Of a stretch of 64,000 nt of DNA, positions 9,428 to 17,922 are shown one piece after another. Origin of the DNA: CALGKJ01 sp049322695 (GTDB taxonomy: Bacteria > Bacillota > Clostridia > Lutisporales > Lutisporaceae); NCBI GenBank assembly GCA_049322695.1, contig JBMORW010000015.1:40575-104574 (forward strand), given 5' to 3'. The translations under genes and the position numbers were made by a program. The notes under the pieces are model-generated. The model was not told where the DNA came from and made no database searches. It saw only the letters and a program-made list of their open reading frames with translations. Every line of letters begins with the position of its first letter. The first letter of the stretch is position 1.

Positions 9428-9457
9428 TTGTTATCAGCAATACAAATATGGTAAAAT
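9428..9457 (+). promoter_or_regulatory. Probable sigma-A promoter with extended -10
   Basis: TTGTTA (9428-9433), 18 bases, then TAAAAT (9452-9457) with an upstream TG forming an extended -10. It lies 45 bases before the start of the membrane protein at 9502. Confidence 0.4.
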
Positions 9458-9501
9458 ATGCTTACTGTTCATAAACAGAATTCCAGACAGGGGGTAGCGG
9501 C

Positions 9502-10332
9502 ATGCAGGAAAACATATTTCAAAACGATAAAAGCATTAATATTAAAGAAACATTAACTAAGGGATGGAGCTTATATAAGAATAATTTCAAGCTGTTTATA
9601 AGCATAAACCTGATACTGTATCTGGTAACCTTTTTATTCACTATGCCGTCTTTTTTAACTGCGTTTTCGCCAAATCCGGTTTTCGCAATTATTTACGGAG
9701 TATCAGCACTTGTACTTTTCATTCCTTTAATGTATTTTACTATCAGATTTACTGTTGCACTCTATGTGGCGATACATGCAAGATATAAAAATGAGCATAT
9801 AAGTTTCGGGATGGCATATACCCAGGCAAAAGGCAGATTGCTTAATTACTTTATTGCGACTATTGTTATAGGTCTTATAAATCTTATTCCAAGCATGGCA
9901 TTGTTTTATGGGATGACATATGTTGAGAATATATTTACGAAACTCATAATATATGCCGTTGCAGTGGTACCTATGATATATATTACGGTAATATTAGGAT
10001 TTGGACCTATCATAAGAATATTCAACCCTGAAATAGACAGGTATTTAATAAAGAGCAAGGAATTGGTTAAGGGGAACTTCTGGAAAGTACTTATAATCGT
10101 GTTCTGCAGCAGTATAGTTTTTATGATTCCAAAGTATTTATTTGACTACGTAGTGAAAGAATTTTTTGCTATGCCCTTGATTACTCAGCAAATAATAGAC
10201 CAGGTTTATATGCTTTTGATGGTTATTATTTCACCCTTTGGAACATCGACATATATAAGCATGTTTATGCAGCTTATGGGAGAGGACAGAGCAGATGAAA
10301 GTGAAGCTGAAGAAGTACAGGAACAGCTTTAA
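9502..10332 (+). CDS. Unknown polytopic membrane protein
   Basis: A 276-residue protein with about six hydrophobic segments. A short N-terminal cytoplasmic stretch (NIKETLTKGWSLYKNNFKLF) is followed by a membrane core and an acidic C-terminal tail. The KGWxLYKxNF start is like that of uncharacterised membrane proteins often annotated near DUF975 or glycerophosphodiester phosphodiesterase membrane domains, but I cannot place it with certainty. Ribosome site AGGGGG precedes the ATG. A terminator follows, so it appears monocistronic. Confidence 0.8.
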   Translation: MQENIFQNDKSINIKETLTKGWSLYKNNFKLFISINLILYLVTFLFTMPSFLTAFSPNPVFAIIYGVSALVLFIPLMYFTIRFTVALYVAIHARYKNEHISFGMAYTQAKGRLLNYFIATIVIGLINLIPSMALFYGMTYVENIFTKLIIYAVAVVPMIYITVILGFGPIIRIFNPEIDRYLIKSKELVKGNFWKVLIIVFCSSIVFMIPKYLFDYVVKEFFAMPLITQQIIDQVYMLLMVIISPFGTSTYISMFMQLMGEDRADESEAEEVQEQL

Positions 10333-10366
10333 GTCCCATGCCTTTCAGACAACATAGTATTCATTC

Positions 10367-10396
10367 AAGTCTTCTGTATTGCGCAGAAGACTTTTT
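10367..10396 (+). terminator. Rho-independent terminator
   Basis: AAGTCTTCTG (10367-10376), loop TATTGCG, then CAGAAGACTT and a T-run. Ends the membrane protein transcript. Confidence 0.85.
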
Positions 10397-10475
10397 ACAT
10401 TTAAGGTGTTTATTGAAAGACGTGCATTGTGATATAATTATTAGGTCGTTGATAATATTTCATAGGAGTTTATGG

Positions 10476-11405
10476 ATGTTTGGATATATTCTTCCGGATA
10501 AACCGGAAATGAAAATCAAAGAATTTGAGCTGTTTAGAGCATATTACTGTGGAGTATGCAAGTCAATGGGAAGAAATTTCGGGCTGCTGTCCAGATTTGC
10601 GCTGAACTATGATTCTGTTTTTCTCGGTTTGTTTCTTTCTTCGGTCAATGATGTTACACCAAGCCTGAAAAAAGAAGCATGCTTTGCTAATCCCCTTAAA
10701 CGTAAGCTTATTGTAAAAAACAATAAATATATAGATTATGCAGCAGACATTAATGTGCTTTTAACGTATTATAAGATGATAGATAATTGGAGAGATGAAA
10801 AGAGCGCCGTTGCTCTGACAGGCAGTAAATTAATTACTGCAGGCTATAGGAAGTCAAAAACGAAAAACCCGTATATTGCAGAAATAATTGAGAAATCTAT
10901 AGCTGAGCTGTCCAGACTGGAGGATGCGAGTTGTACTTCCATGGATAAAGCTGCTGAGCCTTTTGCAAATATGATGAGAGAAGTACTGGCTTCCGGCTAT
11001 GAAGGGGACAGGAAAGCAGTTAAAGATGCATTACGCTGGACAGGATACAATCTGGGAAAATGGGTATATATTATTGATGCTTATGACGATATTGAAAAAG
11101 ATATAAAAAACAGCAGCTATAATCCCCTGCTGCACCAGTACGGATATACTGCAGGACAGGACATCGGCGAGTTCAAGAACATGATAAAGCCTGATGTCAG
11201 CTTCAATATATTGCAAACGCTCAGTCAGACAGCAAGTTCCATAGAGCTGCTTGAGCTTAAGAATAAAGGAATAATTGAAAACATAGTCTATCTCGGCATG
11301 TATAAAAAAACAGAACAGCTGCTAAATAACTTTACATGTGACAGCTGCGGCAATGTTGAAAACCACACTATTGAAGGAGTGAAGAACTATGAGAAATCCA
11401 TATGA
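10476..11405 (+). CDS. DUF5685 family protein
   Basis: A 309-residue soluble, mostly helical protein. The start FGYILPDKPEMKIKEFELF with RAYYCGVCKSMGRNFG matches DUF5685, which carries a conserved YCGxCK motif and NYDSVFLGLFL. A downstream DAYDDIEKDIKN motif is aspartate-rich, reminiscent of prenyl-transferase-like folds, and a CDSCG sits near the end. An in-frame start lies at 10338, but the ATG at 10476 has AGGAG seven bases upstream and removes a run with no family likeness. It overlaps the J-domain gene by 17 bases; the two are translationally coupled. Function unknown. Confidence 0.85.
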   Translation: MFGYILPDKPEMKIKEFELFRAYYCGVCKSMGRNFGLLSRFALNYDSVFLGLFLSSVNDVTPSLKKEACFANPLKRKLIVKNNKYIDYAADINVLLTYYKMIDNWRDEKSAVALTGSKLITAGYRKSKTKNPYIAEIIEKSIAELSRLEDASCTSMDKAAEPFANMMREVLASGYEGDRKAVKDALRWTGYNLGKWVYIIDAYDDIEKDIKNSSYNPLLHQYGYTAGQDIGEFKNMIKPDVSFNILQTLSQTASSIELLELKNKGIIENIVYLGMYKKTEQLLNNFTCDSCGNVENHTIEGVKNYEKSI

Positions 11406-11997
11406 GGTACTTGGTGTTAGGGAAGGTGCAAATGCAGAAGAAATAAAGGCAGCATACAAGGAACTGGTGAAAAAATACCATCCAGACCAGTACATGAACA
11501 ATCCGCTGTCGGATTTAGCTCAAGAAAAGCTGAAGGAAATAAATGAGGCTTACGATTATCTGATGAAGAAGGCAGGGCAATCCTCATACAGAAACGAGGG
11601 CGGCCATAATAATAACGGGAGCAGCGCCAGCAGTGAATATACACAGGCCAGAGGGTATATAAACAGAGGGAACATTGCTGCAGCTGAAGATATATTGCAG
11701 AGAGTAAGTGTAAGGGATGCAGAATGGTACTATCTATCCGGTTTGATATTTGTCAGGAAGGGCTGGTATAATGAAGCCTTCAACAGCTTGCAGACAGCTG
11801 TGAATATGGCACCGGGAAACTATGAATACAGAGATGCCCTGAACAGGCTGAGCAATTCCAACAGACATTATCAATCAACAGTGTTTAACAGAAGAGGATA
11901 TAGAAATGACCCTGATATGTGTCAGATTTGCCAATGCCTGATTTGCACCGATTGCTGCTGTGAGTGTGCAGGCGGAGACTTCATAGATTGCTGTTAA
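11389..11997 (+). CDS. J-domain protein with TPR-like middle and Cys-rich tail
   Basis: A DnaJ-type co-chaperone of 202 residues. The J domain (1-60) starts NPYEVLGVREGANAEEIKAAY and has the HPD signature in KKYHPDQY. A Gly/Asn-rich linker leads to a tetratricopeptide-like pair of helices (WYYLSGLIFVRKGWYNEA). The last 25 residues hold ten cysteines (CQICQCLICTDCCCECAG then CC at the very end), suggesting metal binding or lipidation. It lacks the DnaJ zinc-finger and substrate domains, so it should be a specialised DnaK partner, plausibly for the DUF5685 protein it overlaps. Confidence 0.88.
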   Translation: MRNPYEVLGVREGANAEEIKAAYKELVKKYHPDQYMNNPLSDLAQEKLKEINEAYDYLMKKAGQSSYRNEGGHNNNGSSASSEYTQARGYINRGNIAAAEDILQRVSVRDAEWYYLSGLIFVRKGWYNEAFNSLQTAVNMAPGNYEYRDALNRLSNSNRHYQSTVFNRRGYRNDPDMCQICQCLICTDCCCECAGGDFIDCC

Positions 11998-12009
11998 GCC
12001 GGTGGCGAT

Positions 12010-12528
12010 ATGAATAAGAAGATTGCATATGGAGGAATACTGACCTCCTTAACCTTGTTGATAATCTACTTTGCTGGTATTGCACCTTCGGGAAAGCTGG
12101 CTTTATATGCCATAAGCTCACTGCCTGCTGCATTTATGGTTATAGAATTCGGCGCTGCTTCTGCAGCAGCCATGTTTGCTGCCGGAGGAATCCTTTCACT
12201 ACTGCTGTTGGGCAATATACCGGCTACGATTCCGTATCTGATATTTTTCGGATACTACAGCATAGTAAAATATTATATTGAAAAAGTAACAAATGCATCG
12301 CTTGAGATAGTGCTTAAGCTTTTATTTTTCAACACAGTGCTTGCTGCGTCATATTTCTTATATACAGAAGTGTTTTTGCTTGAAATAAACACTGAATTTA
12401 CGGTCAGAGGCTGGATTCTGGCAGCAGCATTAATTGTTCTTCAGTTTGTATATTTGTTATACGATTACGTTTTCTCAAGAATCATTGAATATTATTACAA
12501 TAGAATAAGAATTATCAGACAAAAATAG
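12010..12528 (+). CDS. Unknown membrane protein
   Basis: A 172-residue protein with five or so membrane segments (AYGGILTSLTLLIIYFAGIA at the start, then SSLPAAFMVIEFGAASAAAM). The small, Ala/Leu-rich, all-membrane layout resembles ECF transporter S-components, though no substrate signature is clear. It follows the J-domain gene by 12 bases and is probably in the same operon. Confidence 0.75.
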   Translation: MNKKIAYGGILTSLTLLIIYFAGIAPSGKLALYAISSLPAAFMVIEFGAASAAAMFAAGGILSLLLLGNIPATIPYLIFFGYYSIVKYYIEKVTNASLEIVLKLLFFNTVLAASYFLYTEVFLLEINTEFTVRGWILAAALIVLQFVYLLYDYVFSRIIEYYYNRIRIIRQK

Positions 12529-12563
12529 CAAATGACCTGCTGTGAAGCAGGTCATTTGCTATT
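12524..12563. terminator. Bidirectional terminator containing both stop codons
   Basis: A 17-bp perfect stem, AATAGCAAATGACCTGC (12524-12540) with its complement (12547-12563), loop TGTGAA. It includes the TAG of the plus-strand membrane protein and the TAG of the convergent minus-strand gene. Confidence 0.85.
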
Positions 12564-13758
12564 CATCAAACATTATATCTGTAAGCTTTTCGATGCTATT
12601 TCCTCTGACAAGAGGAGTCTCAAAGTTGTTTGCCAGTATAATTATTACAGAATCCTCTTCGATAAACCGGATCATAACAGCGCGAAAGCCGGCTTCTACA
12701 CCTTCACATACAACAGCTTTGTATCCATTGAACTCATTTAGTGCTGCCCCATATCCATAACTCCTGAAGGGAAGCATTTCAGCTTCATCAAAGCAGACCC
12801 AATCATTATTGCTGCTGCGGTCATATTTTATATAAGGCGTATGCATTGCATCGATGGATGCTTTTTTCAGAAGCTTTTCTGTATAAAGTGCCCTGTCAAG
12901 CCTATAAAGATCCTCAACTGTGGAGAATATAGAGTTTGCTGCATGGTGATTGTAATAAGCCTGAGGTACAAAATCATGAAACTTGCCTTCCTGCAGATGA
13001 CCTCTGGCAATAGTTAATTTATCCGATCTGAACATGAATACTTCAGTGCTTGACATATTTAAGGACTTGAAAATGCATTTATCCATATAGTCTCTATAAC
13101 ACATACCCGATACTTTTTCAATGATGCATCCAAGCAGATAGTAATTGATGAAGGTATAATTAAAGTTCTCTCCCGGCTCAAATAATAGCTTATCTACAGT
13201 ATTGAGCTTAATAAGCCCTTCAACAGTTTTACTGTAGCCGTTCTTCGCTGATATTCCTGATATTGCATCCGGAAGACCGGAGACATGGTTAAGCAGCTGA
13301 TGTATTGTAAACTTGTCAGAGTTGGGATAGTCAGGTAAGTACTTTGATACCTTATCATTTAAGTCAAGCTTTCCATTCTCCTGCAGCTGCATTATAGCTG
13401 CAGCCGTAAGGTACATTGTTATCATGGATATCTGATAGACAGTCTTTGGGGAGTTAAGCTCCGGCAAGGCATTATGAACCCTTCCATAGCCCTTGCTCAA
13501 AAGCACCCTTCCATCCTTTGCCATAAGTATTGCACCTGAAAACGGATAAAACTCAGGCTGTGCTTTTATAAGCTCATCCACCTTTTTTTCAATATCAGGA
13601 TCATTGGATTCTAGAGAAGCTGCAATAGCTTTTTCATCATAAGCAGCTGCAGAGCTATTGTTTGTACATGCTGAAGAGTTAAAAAAAAGCAAAAAAAGCA
13701 GTAGAAAACATATTACATATCTTGTTTTGTTTACTCTTATAAGCTTCAATGCTTTCAA
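12559..13758 (-). CDS. Lipoprotein of the serine beta-lactamase/PBP-like family, catalytic motifs lost
   Basis: A 399-residue protein with a lipoprotein signal peptide (hydrophobic FLLLFLLFF then lipobox NSSAC). The body matches the class C beta-lactamase family: GRVHNALPELN, TAAAIMQLQENGKLDLND, KYLPDYPN, LLNHVSGLPD, YYLLGCIIEKVSG. The SxxK active site normally in IGSxTKxFTAAAI reads ISMITMYLTAAAI, so the Ser and Lys positions are both Met. YSN reads YTF, and the final H-x-G reads CEGVEAGF. It is probably an inactive binding protein anchored outside the cell. Start TTG at 13758 is placed behind AAAGGG; a GTG at 13767 is the alternative. Confidence 0.82.
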   Translation of the reverse strand: MKALKLIRVNKTRYVICFLLLFLLFFNSSACTNNSSAAAYDEKAIAASLESNDPDIEKKVDELIKAQPEFYPFSGAILMAKDGRVLLSKGYGRVHNALPELNSPKTVYQISMITMYLTAAAIMQLQENGKLDLNDKVSKYLPDYPNSDKFTIHQLLNHVSGLPDAISGISAKNGYSKTVEGLIKLNTVDKLLFEPGENFNYTFINYYLLGCIIEKVSGMCYRDYMDKCIFKSLNMSSTEVFMFRSDKLTIARGHLQEGKFHDFVPQAYYNHHAANSIFSTVEDLYRLDRALYTEKLLKKASIDAMHTPYIKYDRSSNNDWVCFDEAEMLPFRSYGYGAALNEFNGYKAVVCEGVEAGFRAVMIRFIEEDSVIIILANNFETPLVRGNSIEKLTDIMFDE

Positions 13759-13939
13759 AAGTATCACTTCCCTTTCTCTCTATGATAAAGTATAAAACCA
13801 TAGAGAAAACATCAGTATTGTAACAAGAATGTAAACAAATGGATGTAATATCCATTTCTTAATCACTGCTGTCTTTTCACATTTTTTTGAGTTATAATAG
13901 TATTGTAGAAAATTACTATTCAGTCAACGGGAGGTACAG

Positions 13940-14710
13940 ATGGCAAGAGATGTACTGAAAACTATAATTACTATACTGCTGGCACTGGCATTGGCTTTGG
14001 CAGTAATATTGGGTATAGTGTTTTTAAAAGAGAGCGGCAGCAATACCGACAGCAATGAGCAAAATATACAAGAAGAGCAGACTGCACTGCCAAATACTGG
14101 CGCGGCTCAAACTACACCAACACCCGTTCCTGAGATAGAAAGATTTCTTTCCGGTCATGACAAGGATAATGACGGCATAGATGATTTTGATGACATCATT
14201 TTGGGTGCTCGTAAGGATGCAGAAAATAAGCCTTCTTACAGAAGTGCTTACTATAAGGGCGGATATCCTCCTGATGATGAGGGAGTATGTACGGACGTCA
14301 TATGGAGAAGCTTCAAAGAAGCAGGCTATAACCTCAAGGATATGGTTGATAAGGATATAAAAGCAAACAAAGAGGATTATCCAAGGGTAATGGAGGGTGG
14401 GAAGCCTGATCCCAATATAGATTTTAGAAGGGTTCCCAATCTGGCAGTGTTTTTCGGCAAATATTCAAAATCCCTTACTATCGATATCAAGCCGGGTGAT
14501 ATTGAAAATTTAAAAGAGTGGCAGGGCGGAGATATTGTTGTTTTCGGCGGAAGCATCAAGCATATAGCTGTTATATCGGATAAAAGAAGACCGGACGGAG
14601 TTCCTCTTATAATACATAACGGAGGACCCTATACCCAAGAGGAGGATGCATTGCTTTTATGGAATGAAATATCAGAGATTACACACCATTTCAGATGGAT
14701 TACCGAATAA
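13940..14710 (+). CDS. DUF1287 protein, membrane-anchored
   Basis: A 256-residue protein with an uncleaved-looking N-terminal membrane anchor (residues 8-29), a Thr/Pro-rich linker and a C-terminal DUF1287 domain (about 85-256), an NlpC/P60-like fold. The probable nucleophile is C117 in GVCTDVIWRSF, with the His in KHIAVIS. Just before the domain lies an EF-hand or thrombospondin-3-like loop, D74-K-D76-N-D78-G-I-D-D-F-D-D, likely to bind calcium. Ribosome site GGGAGG precedes the ATG, and TATAAT lies at 13893-13898. Substrate unknown, probably a cell-wall peptide. Confidence 0.83.
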   Translation: MARDVLKTIITILLALALALAVILGIVFLKESGSNTDSNEQNIQEEQTALPNTGAAQTTPTPVPEIERFLSGHDKDNDGIDDFDDIILGARKDAENKPSYRSAYYKGGYPPDDEGVCTDVIWRSFKEAGYNLKDMVDKDIKANKEDYPRVMEGGKPDPNIDFRRVPNLAVFFGKYSKSLTIDIKPGDIENLKEWQGGDIVVFGGSIKHIAVISDKRRPDGVPLIIHNGGPYTQEEDALLLWNEISEITHHFRWITE

Positions 14711-14724
14711 AATGGAGGGATACA

Positions 14725-15168
14725 ATGGAAAAATATAAGAAAATTCAAGACATGGCGGAAGATTACTTTAACAGCGGCTATAATTGCTGTGAGTCAGTCG
14801 TGCTGGCAGCCTGCAGCTATCTGGGAATAGACTGTGAAACCCCGTTAAGGATAGCTACTCCCTTTGGCAGCGGTATGAGCAGAAACGGCGTAAACTGTGG
14901 TGCTCTTTCCGCTGCATTTATTATGTCCGGAGCAAAGAACGGGAGAAAAGAGAACACGGATGAAAGAGATCCGTCATATCTTCCTGCAGACAGGATATAT
15001 AACATGTTCAAGGAAAGATTTGGGACAACGCAGTGCTTTGATATTACAAAGGTAAATCTCAGAGACCCTGATGATGTAGCAAAAAACAAGGAAAGAATGC
15101 ATGGTGAAATATGCGGGCCAATTGTAAGACAGGTAACTGAATGGATAATTGAAGAGCTTGAGAAATAA
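14725..15168 (+). CDS. C_GCAxxG_C_C family redox protein
   Basis: A 147-residue protein with N-terminal SGYNCCESVVLAAC (C21, C22), GVNCGALSAAFIMSG (C58), FGTTQCFDIT (C104) and GEICGPIV (C130). This matches the putative redox-active C_GCAxxG_C_C family common in anaerobes; it may carry a metal or disulphide site. The ATG at 14725, behind GGAGGG, is preferred to an in-frame start at 14695 that overlaps the DUF1287 gene. Fifteen bases from the upstream stop, so probably co-transcribed. Confidence 0.88.
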   Translation: MEKYKKIQDMAEDYFNSGYNCCESVVLAACSYLGIDCETPLRIATPFGSGMSRNGVNCGALSAAFIMSGAKNGRKENTDERDPSYLPADRIYNMFKERFGTTQCFDITKVNLRDPDDVAKNKERMHGEICGPIVRQVTEWIIEELEK

Positions 15169-15174
15169 GGTGAC

Positions 15175-15218
15175 TACAAAGGAGTATCATCTGCTTTTGC
15201 TGATGATACTCCTTTGTA
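15175..15218. terminator. Bidirectional terminator
   Basis: A 17-bp perfect stem, TACAAAGGAGTATCATC (15175-15191) with its complement at 15202-15218. It lies between the convergent redox protein and fba genes. Confidence 0.85.
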
Positions 15219-15219
15219 C

Positions 15220-16149
15220 TTAAATTTTATTGTTGCAGCCTAATACGTGTACAAGCTTGTGCTTAACTATTTCTTTTATTGCAAGTCTTGCAGGACTCAG
15301 ATATTGTCTTGGGTCAAAGTGTGATGGGTTTTCCGCCAGATACTTCCTTATAGAAGCAGTCATTGCAAGCCTCAGGTCAGAGTCTATGTTTATTTTGCAT
15401 ACCGCCATAGAAGCAGCCTTTCTGAGCATATCCTCCGGAACGCCTTTAGCTCCTGGCATTTCGCCTCCGAACTTGTTTATCATTTCAACATATTCAGGTA
15501 TTACAGAAGATGCACCATGAAGTACTATTGGGAAACCAGGCAGCTTTTTTTGAATTTCTTCAAGAATATCAAACCTCAGCTTAGCTTCACCCTTGAACTT
15601 GTATGCGCCGTGACTTGTGCCTATAGCTATTGCCAGTGAATCAACGCCGGTTTTCTCTACAAACTCAATAACCTGACTGGGATCTGTATATGCAGCATCC
15701 TTTTCGGATACATTTACAGCATCTTCTATTCCTGCAAGTCTGCCCAGTTCAGCTTCTACGACTACTCCTCTTTCATGAGCATACTCAACAACCTGCCTGG
15801 TTATTTCTACATTTTCCTCAAAGGAATGATGTGAAGCATCTATCATAACAGAGGTAAATCCTCCATCTATGCAGGACTTGCATATTTCAAAGCTGTCACC
15901 ATGATCAAGGTGAAGGGCAATTGGAAGTCCGCTGTCTTCTACTGCTGCTTCAACCAGCTTCATCAGATAAATATGCTTTGCATATTTTCTTGCTCCTGCA
16001 GATACCTGTAATATCAATGGTGCACTTTCTTCCTTGGCAGCATCAACAATACCCTGGATAATTTCCATATTGTTTACATTGAATGCTCCAATAGCATAAT
16101 TTCCTTCATAAGCCTTCTTAAACATCTCTTTTGTTGTAACTAGTGGCAT
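15220..16149 (-). CDS. fba: Class II fructose-1,6-bisphosphate aldolase
   Basis: Cleaves fructose-1,6-bisphosphate to DHAP and glyceraldehyde-3-phosphate in glycolysis, or the reverse in gluconeogenesis. The 309-residue protein has ALHLDHGDSFE with the zinc His, EAELGRLAG, AIAIGTSHGAYKFKG and VLHGASSVIP, all class II features. The ATG follows a GGAGG site. It takes up the DHAP made from glycerol by the upstream glp genes. An extended -10 TGGTAAAAT (minus strand, 16199-16204) with TTGTAT upstream may be its own promoter in the gap after the HD-GYP gene, though that spacer is only 15 bases. Confidence 0.96.
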   Translation of the reverse strand: MPLVTTKEMFKKAYEGNYAIGAFNVNNMEIIQGIVDAAKEESAPLILQVSAGARKYAKHIYLMKLVEAAVEDSGLPIALHLDHGDSFEICKSCIDGGFTSVMIDASHHSFEENVEITRQVVEYAHERGVVVEAELGRLAGIEDAVNVSEKDAAYTDPSQVIEFVEKTGVDSLAIAIGTSHGAYKFKGEAKLRFDILEEIQKKLPGFPIVLHGASSVIPEYVEMINKFGGEMPGAKGVPEDMLRKAASMAVCKINIDSDLRLAMTASIRKYLAENPSHFDPRQYLSPARLAIKEIVKHKLVHVLGCNNKI

Positions 16150-16227
16150 AATGTTTCCTCCTTTTCATAACTTTTAAATGGGAAATAACATCTATATTAT
16201 TTTACCAAAATGAACATTAATACAACC

Positions 16228-17265
16228 TTAAAGCAGTTCAACAACCTTAAGATCAGGTCTGTAGCTTAAATCTATTATATCGGAGTCCTTAAGCCTAATT
16301 ATAGGTCTGGATATTCTGTTCTGGTTGATGTAAACTATTTCACCCTTATCACCATTGCTGAGCTTTACAAAGTTGCCTATGTAGTAGCTCGATATTCTTT
16401 TTAGAAAGGTCATTAAAATGCCTGCATCACATTTTGTAAGGTACTCACTTTCATATAGCTCCAATACATCAAAGGGCGGCTGTCTTTTTTTATACACACG
16501 GTTAGAGGTCATAGCGTCAAAGACATCAACAACCGATATTATCTTGGCATTATAATGTATCTTTGAAGAGGTGGCACCGAAAGGATAGCCTGAGCCGTCT
16601 TCTCTTTCATGATGCATCAGTACTGCCATTGCTATGTCCTTGCTGACCCCTTGTGTTTTTTCCAGTATATTGTATCCCAGTATCGGGTGCTTCTTCATCT
16701 CTTCATACTCTTCGGGAGTGAGCAAACCAGGCTTATTTAAAATAGCGGGTGAAATTTTTGTTTTTCCTATATCATGCAGCAGACCTGCCTGGGCAAGCAG
16801 TTTAATCTGAGAGCTGTGCAGGTTCAACCACTTGCCGAGAAGTGTACTTAATAATGAAACATTAAGACCATGACAAAAAGTGTACTCATCAACTGCCCTT
16901 ATTTTAGACAGGCTGCTGACCACATCATTAATAGAATTAAAATTACTGGAAAGGCTGGTTACAACCTCCTGAACCCTGGATAACTCAATATTCTTTCCGC
17001 AGCTGATATTCCACACGATATCCTTGAAATCGGATAAGCTATTATTATAAAGTGCCTCATTTACTGCAACTTTATTTTCTTCAATGGCATATTCGCGGAA
17101 AACCTTCACATATTCAATATCCATTCTTTTCAGCTTGTTAATAGCATATTCGTCAAGTTTGGAGTTTTTATACAGTATAACTGCACCATACTCGTTCATG
17201 ATATCATTTGCTATAACCATGCCTGGTTCACAGCTTTGTACATTGACAATTCGAACTTCTGACAT
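16228..17265 (-). CDS. HD-GYP domain protein, probable cyclic di-GMP phosphodiesterase
   Basis: A 345-residue cytosolic protein. The N-terminal region (about 1-100) contains QSCEPGMVIANDIMNEYGAV, as in many HD-GYP regulators. The catalytic domain (about 130-300) has LLHDIGKTKISPAIL with the HD pair and HHEREDGSGYPFG with the GYP motif, then VVDVFDAMTSNRVYKK. Metal ligands look complete, so hydrolysis of c-di-GMP is likely. The ATG at 17265 is chosen because AAAGGTGATC sits just upstream; the in-frame start at 17397 lacks such a site. The window also has one GGDEF cyclase (35991). Confidence 0.9.
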   Translation of the reverse strand: MSEVRIVNVQSCEPGMVIANDIMNEYGAVILYKNSKLDEYAINKLKRMDIEYVKVFREYAIEENKVAVNEALYNNSLSDFKDIVWNISCGKNIELSRVQEVVTSLSSNFNSINDVVSSLSKIRAVDEYTFCHGLNVSLLSTLLGKWLNLHSSQIKLLAQAGLLHDIGKTKISPAILNKPGLLTPEEYEEMKKHPILGYNILEKTQGVSKDIAMAVLMHHEREDGSGYPFGATSSKIHYNAKIISVVDVFDAMTSNRVYKKRQPPFDVLELYESEYLTKCDAGILMTFLKRISSYYIGNFVKLSNGDKGEIVYINQNRISRPIIRLKDSDIIDLSYRPDLKVVELL

Positions 17266-17476
17266 TTGATCACCTTTATTCTTCATAATGGGATAATGTT
17301 CATTCTCAAATAGTGTAATGAATTGCATAAAACCTGTTGCATCAAACCTGTTCAAATTATATATAAATACACTAGCCGGGATTATGTAAACATACAATGC
17401 ATTTTATATATATCGCATAATATTATATCAAAATAAGCTGCTTATATAAAGCAAAAAATTTGATTATTGTCAACTA

Positions 17477-17505
17477 TTGTAATAATAGATTCCTTGTGCT
17501 AGAAT
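17477..17505 (+). promoter_or_regulatory. Sigma-A promoter for the cobalamin-riboswitch transcript
   Basis: TTGTAA (17477-17482), 17 bases, then TAGAAT (17500-17505) with TG one base upstream (extended -10). It sits just before the riboswitch. Confidence 0.5.
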
Positions 17506-17529
17506 TGGTATTGAACTTAATTAATGGTT

Positions 17530-17770
17530 TAGGTGGATTTATATGCTTCGGCATTTGATCCTTAATAGGGAAATGGGTGCAAATCCCATGCGGTCCCGCC
17601 ACTGTAACGGGGAGCATTCTACATTGTTCCACTGAGTTGATACCGGGTTAAGCGCAAGTTAACTAATATCCGGTTCAAGACTTGGGAAGGAGTAGTAGTG
17701 CTATGAACCATAGCCAGGAGACCTGCCTAGATCTGTTTTACTTACCTACGAGCGATGGGGAGGTGTATTA
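17530..17770 (+). ncRNA. Cobalamin riboswitch
   Basis: Conserved core elements are plain: GGGAAatGGGTGcAAATCCC around 17568-17587, CGGTCCCGCCACTGTAA directly after, and the B12 box AGCCAGGAGACCTGCC at 17712-17727. A terminator hairpin follows at 17794, so adenosylcobalamin binding should end transcription before btuF. Ends are approximate. Confidence 0.95.
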
Positions 17771-17793
17771 GTTACTGAAGCTATATTACTTTT

Positions 17794-17818
17794 CCTTCTC
17801 TTAAGAGAAGGATTTTTT
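17794..17818 (+). terminator. Expression-platform terminator of the cobalamin riboswitch
   Basis: CCTTCTC and GAGAAGG with loop TTAA, followed by ATTTTTT. It lies between the riboswitch and the btuF start. Confidence 0.9.
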
Positions 17819-17922
17819 ATTTGAACGTGCCGGGATTTACTTCACAGAAAAGGCATATGTGTGAAATTGAATATTCACCACATTTATACTTTGAACATTT
17901 AAATAATATTGGAGGATGTTGT

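Noticed and set aside
17821..17922. Upstream start of the btuF frame
   Set aside because: The stretch between the riboswitch terminator and the signal peptide has no ribosome site and no conserved residues.
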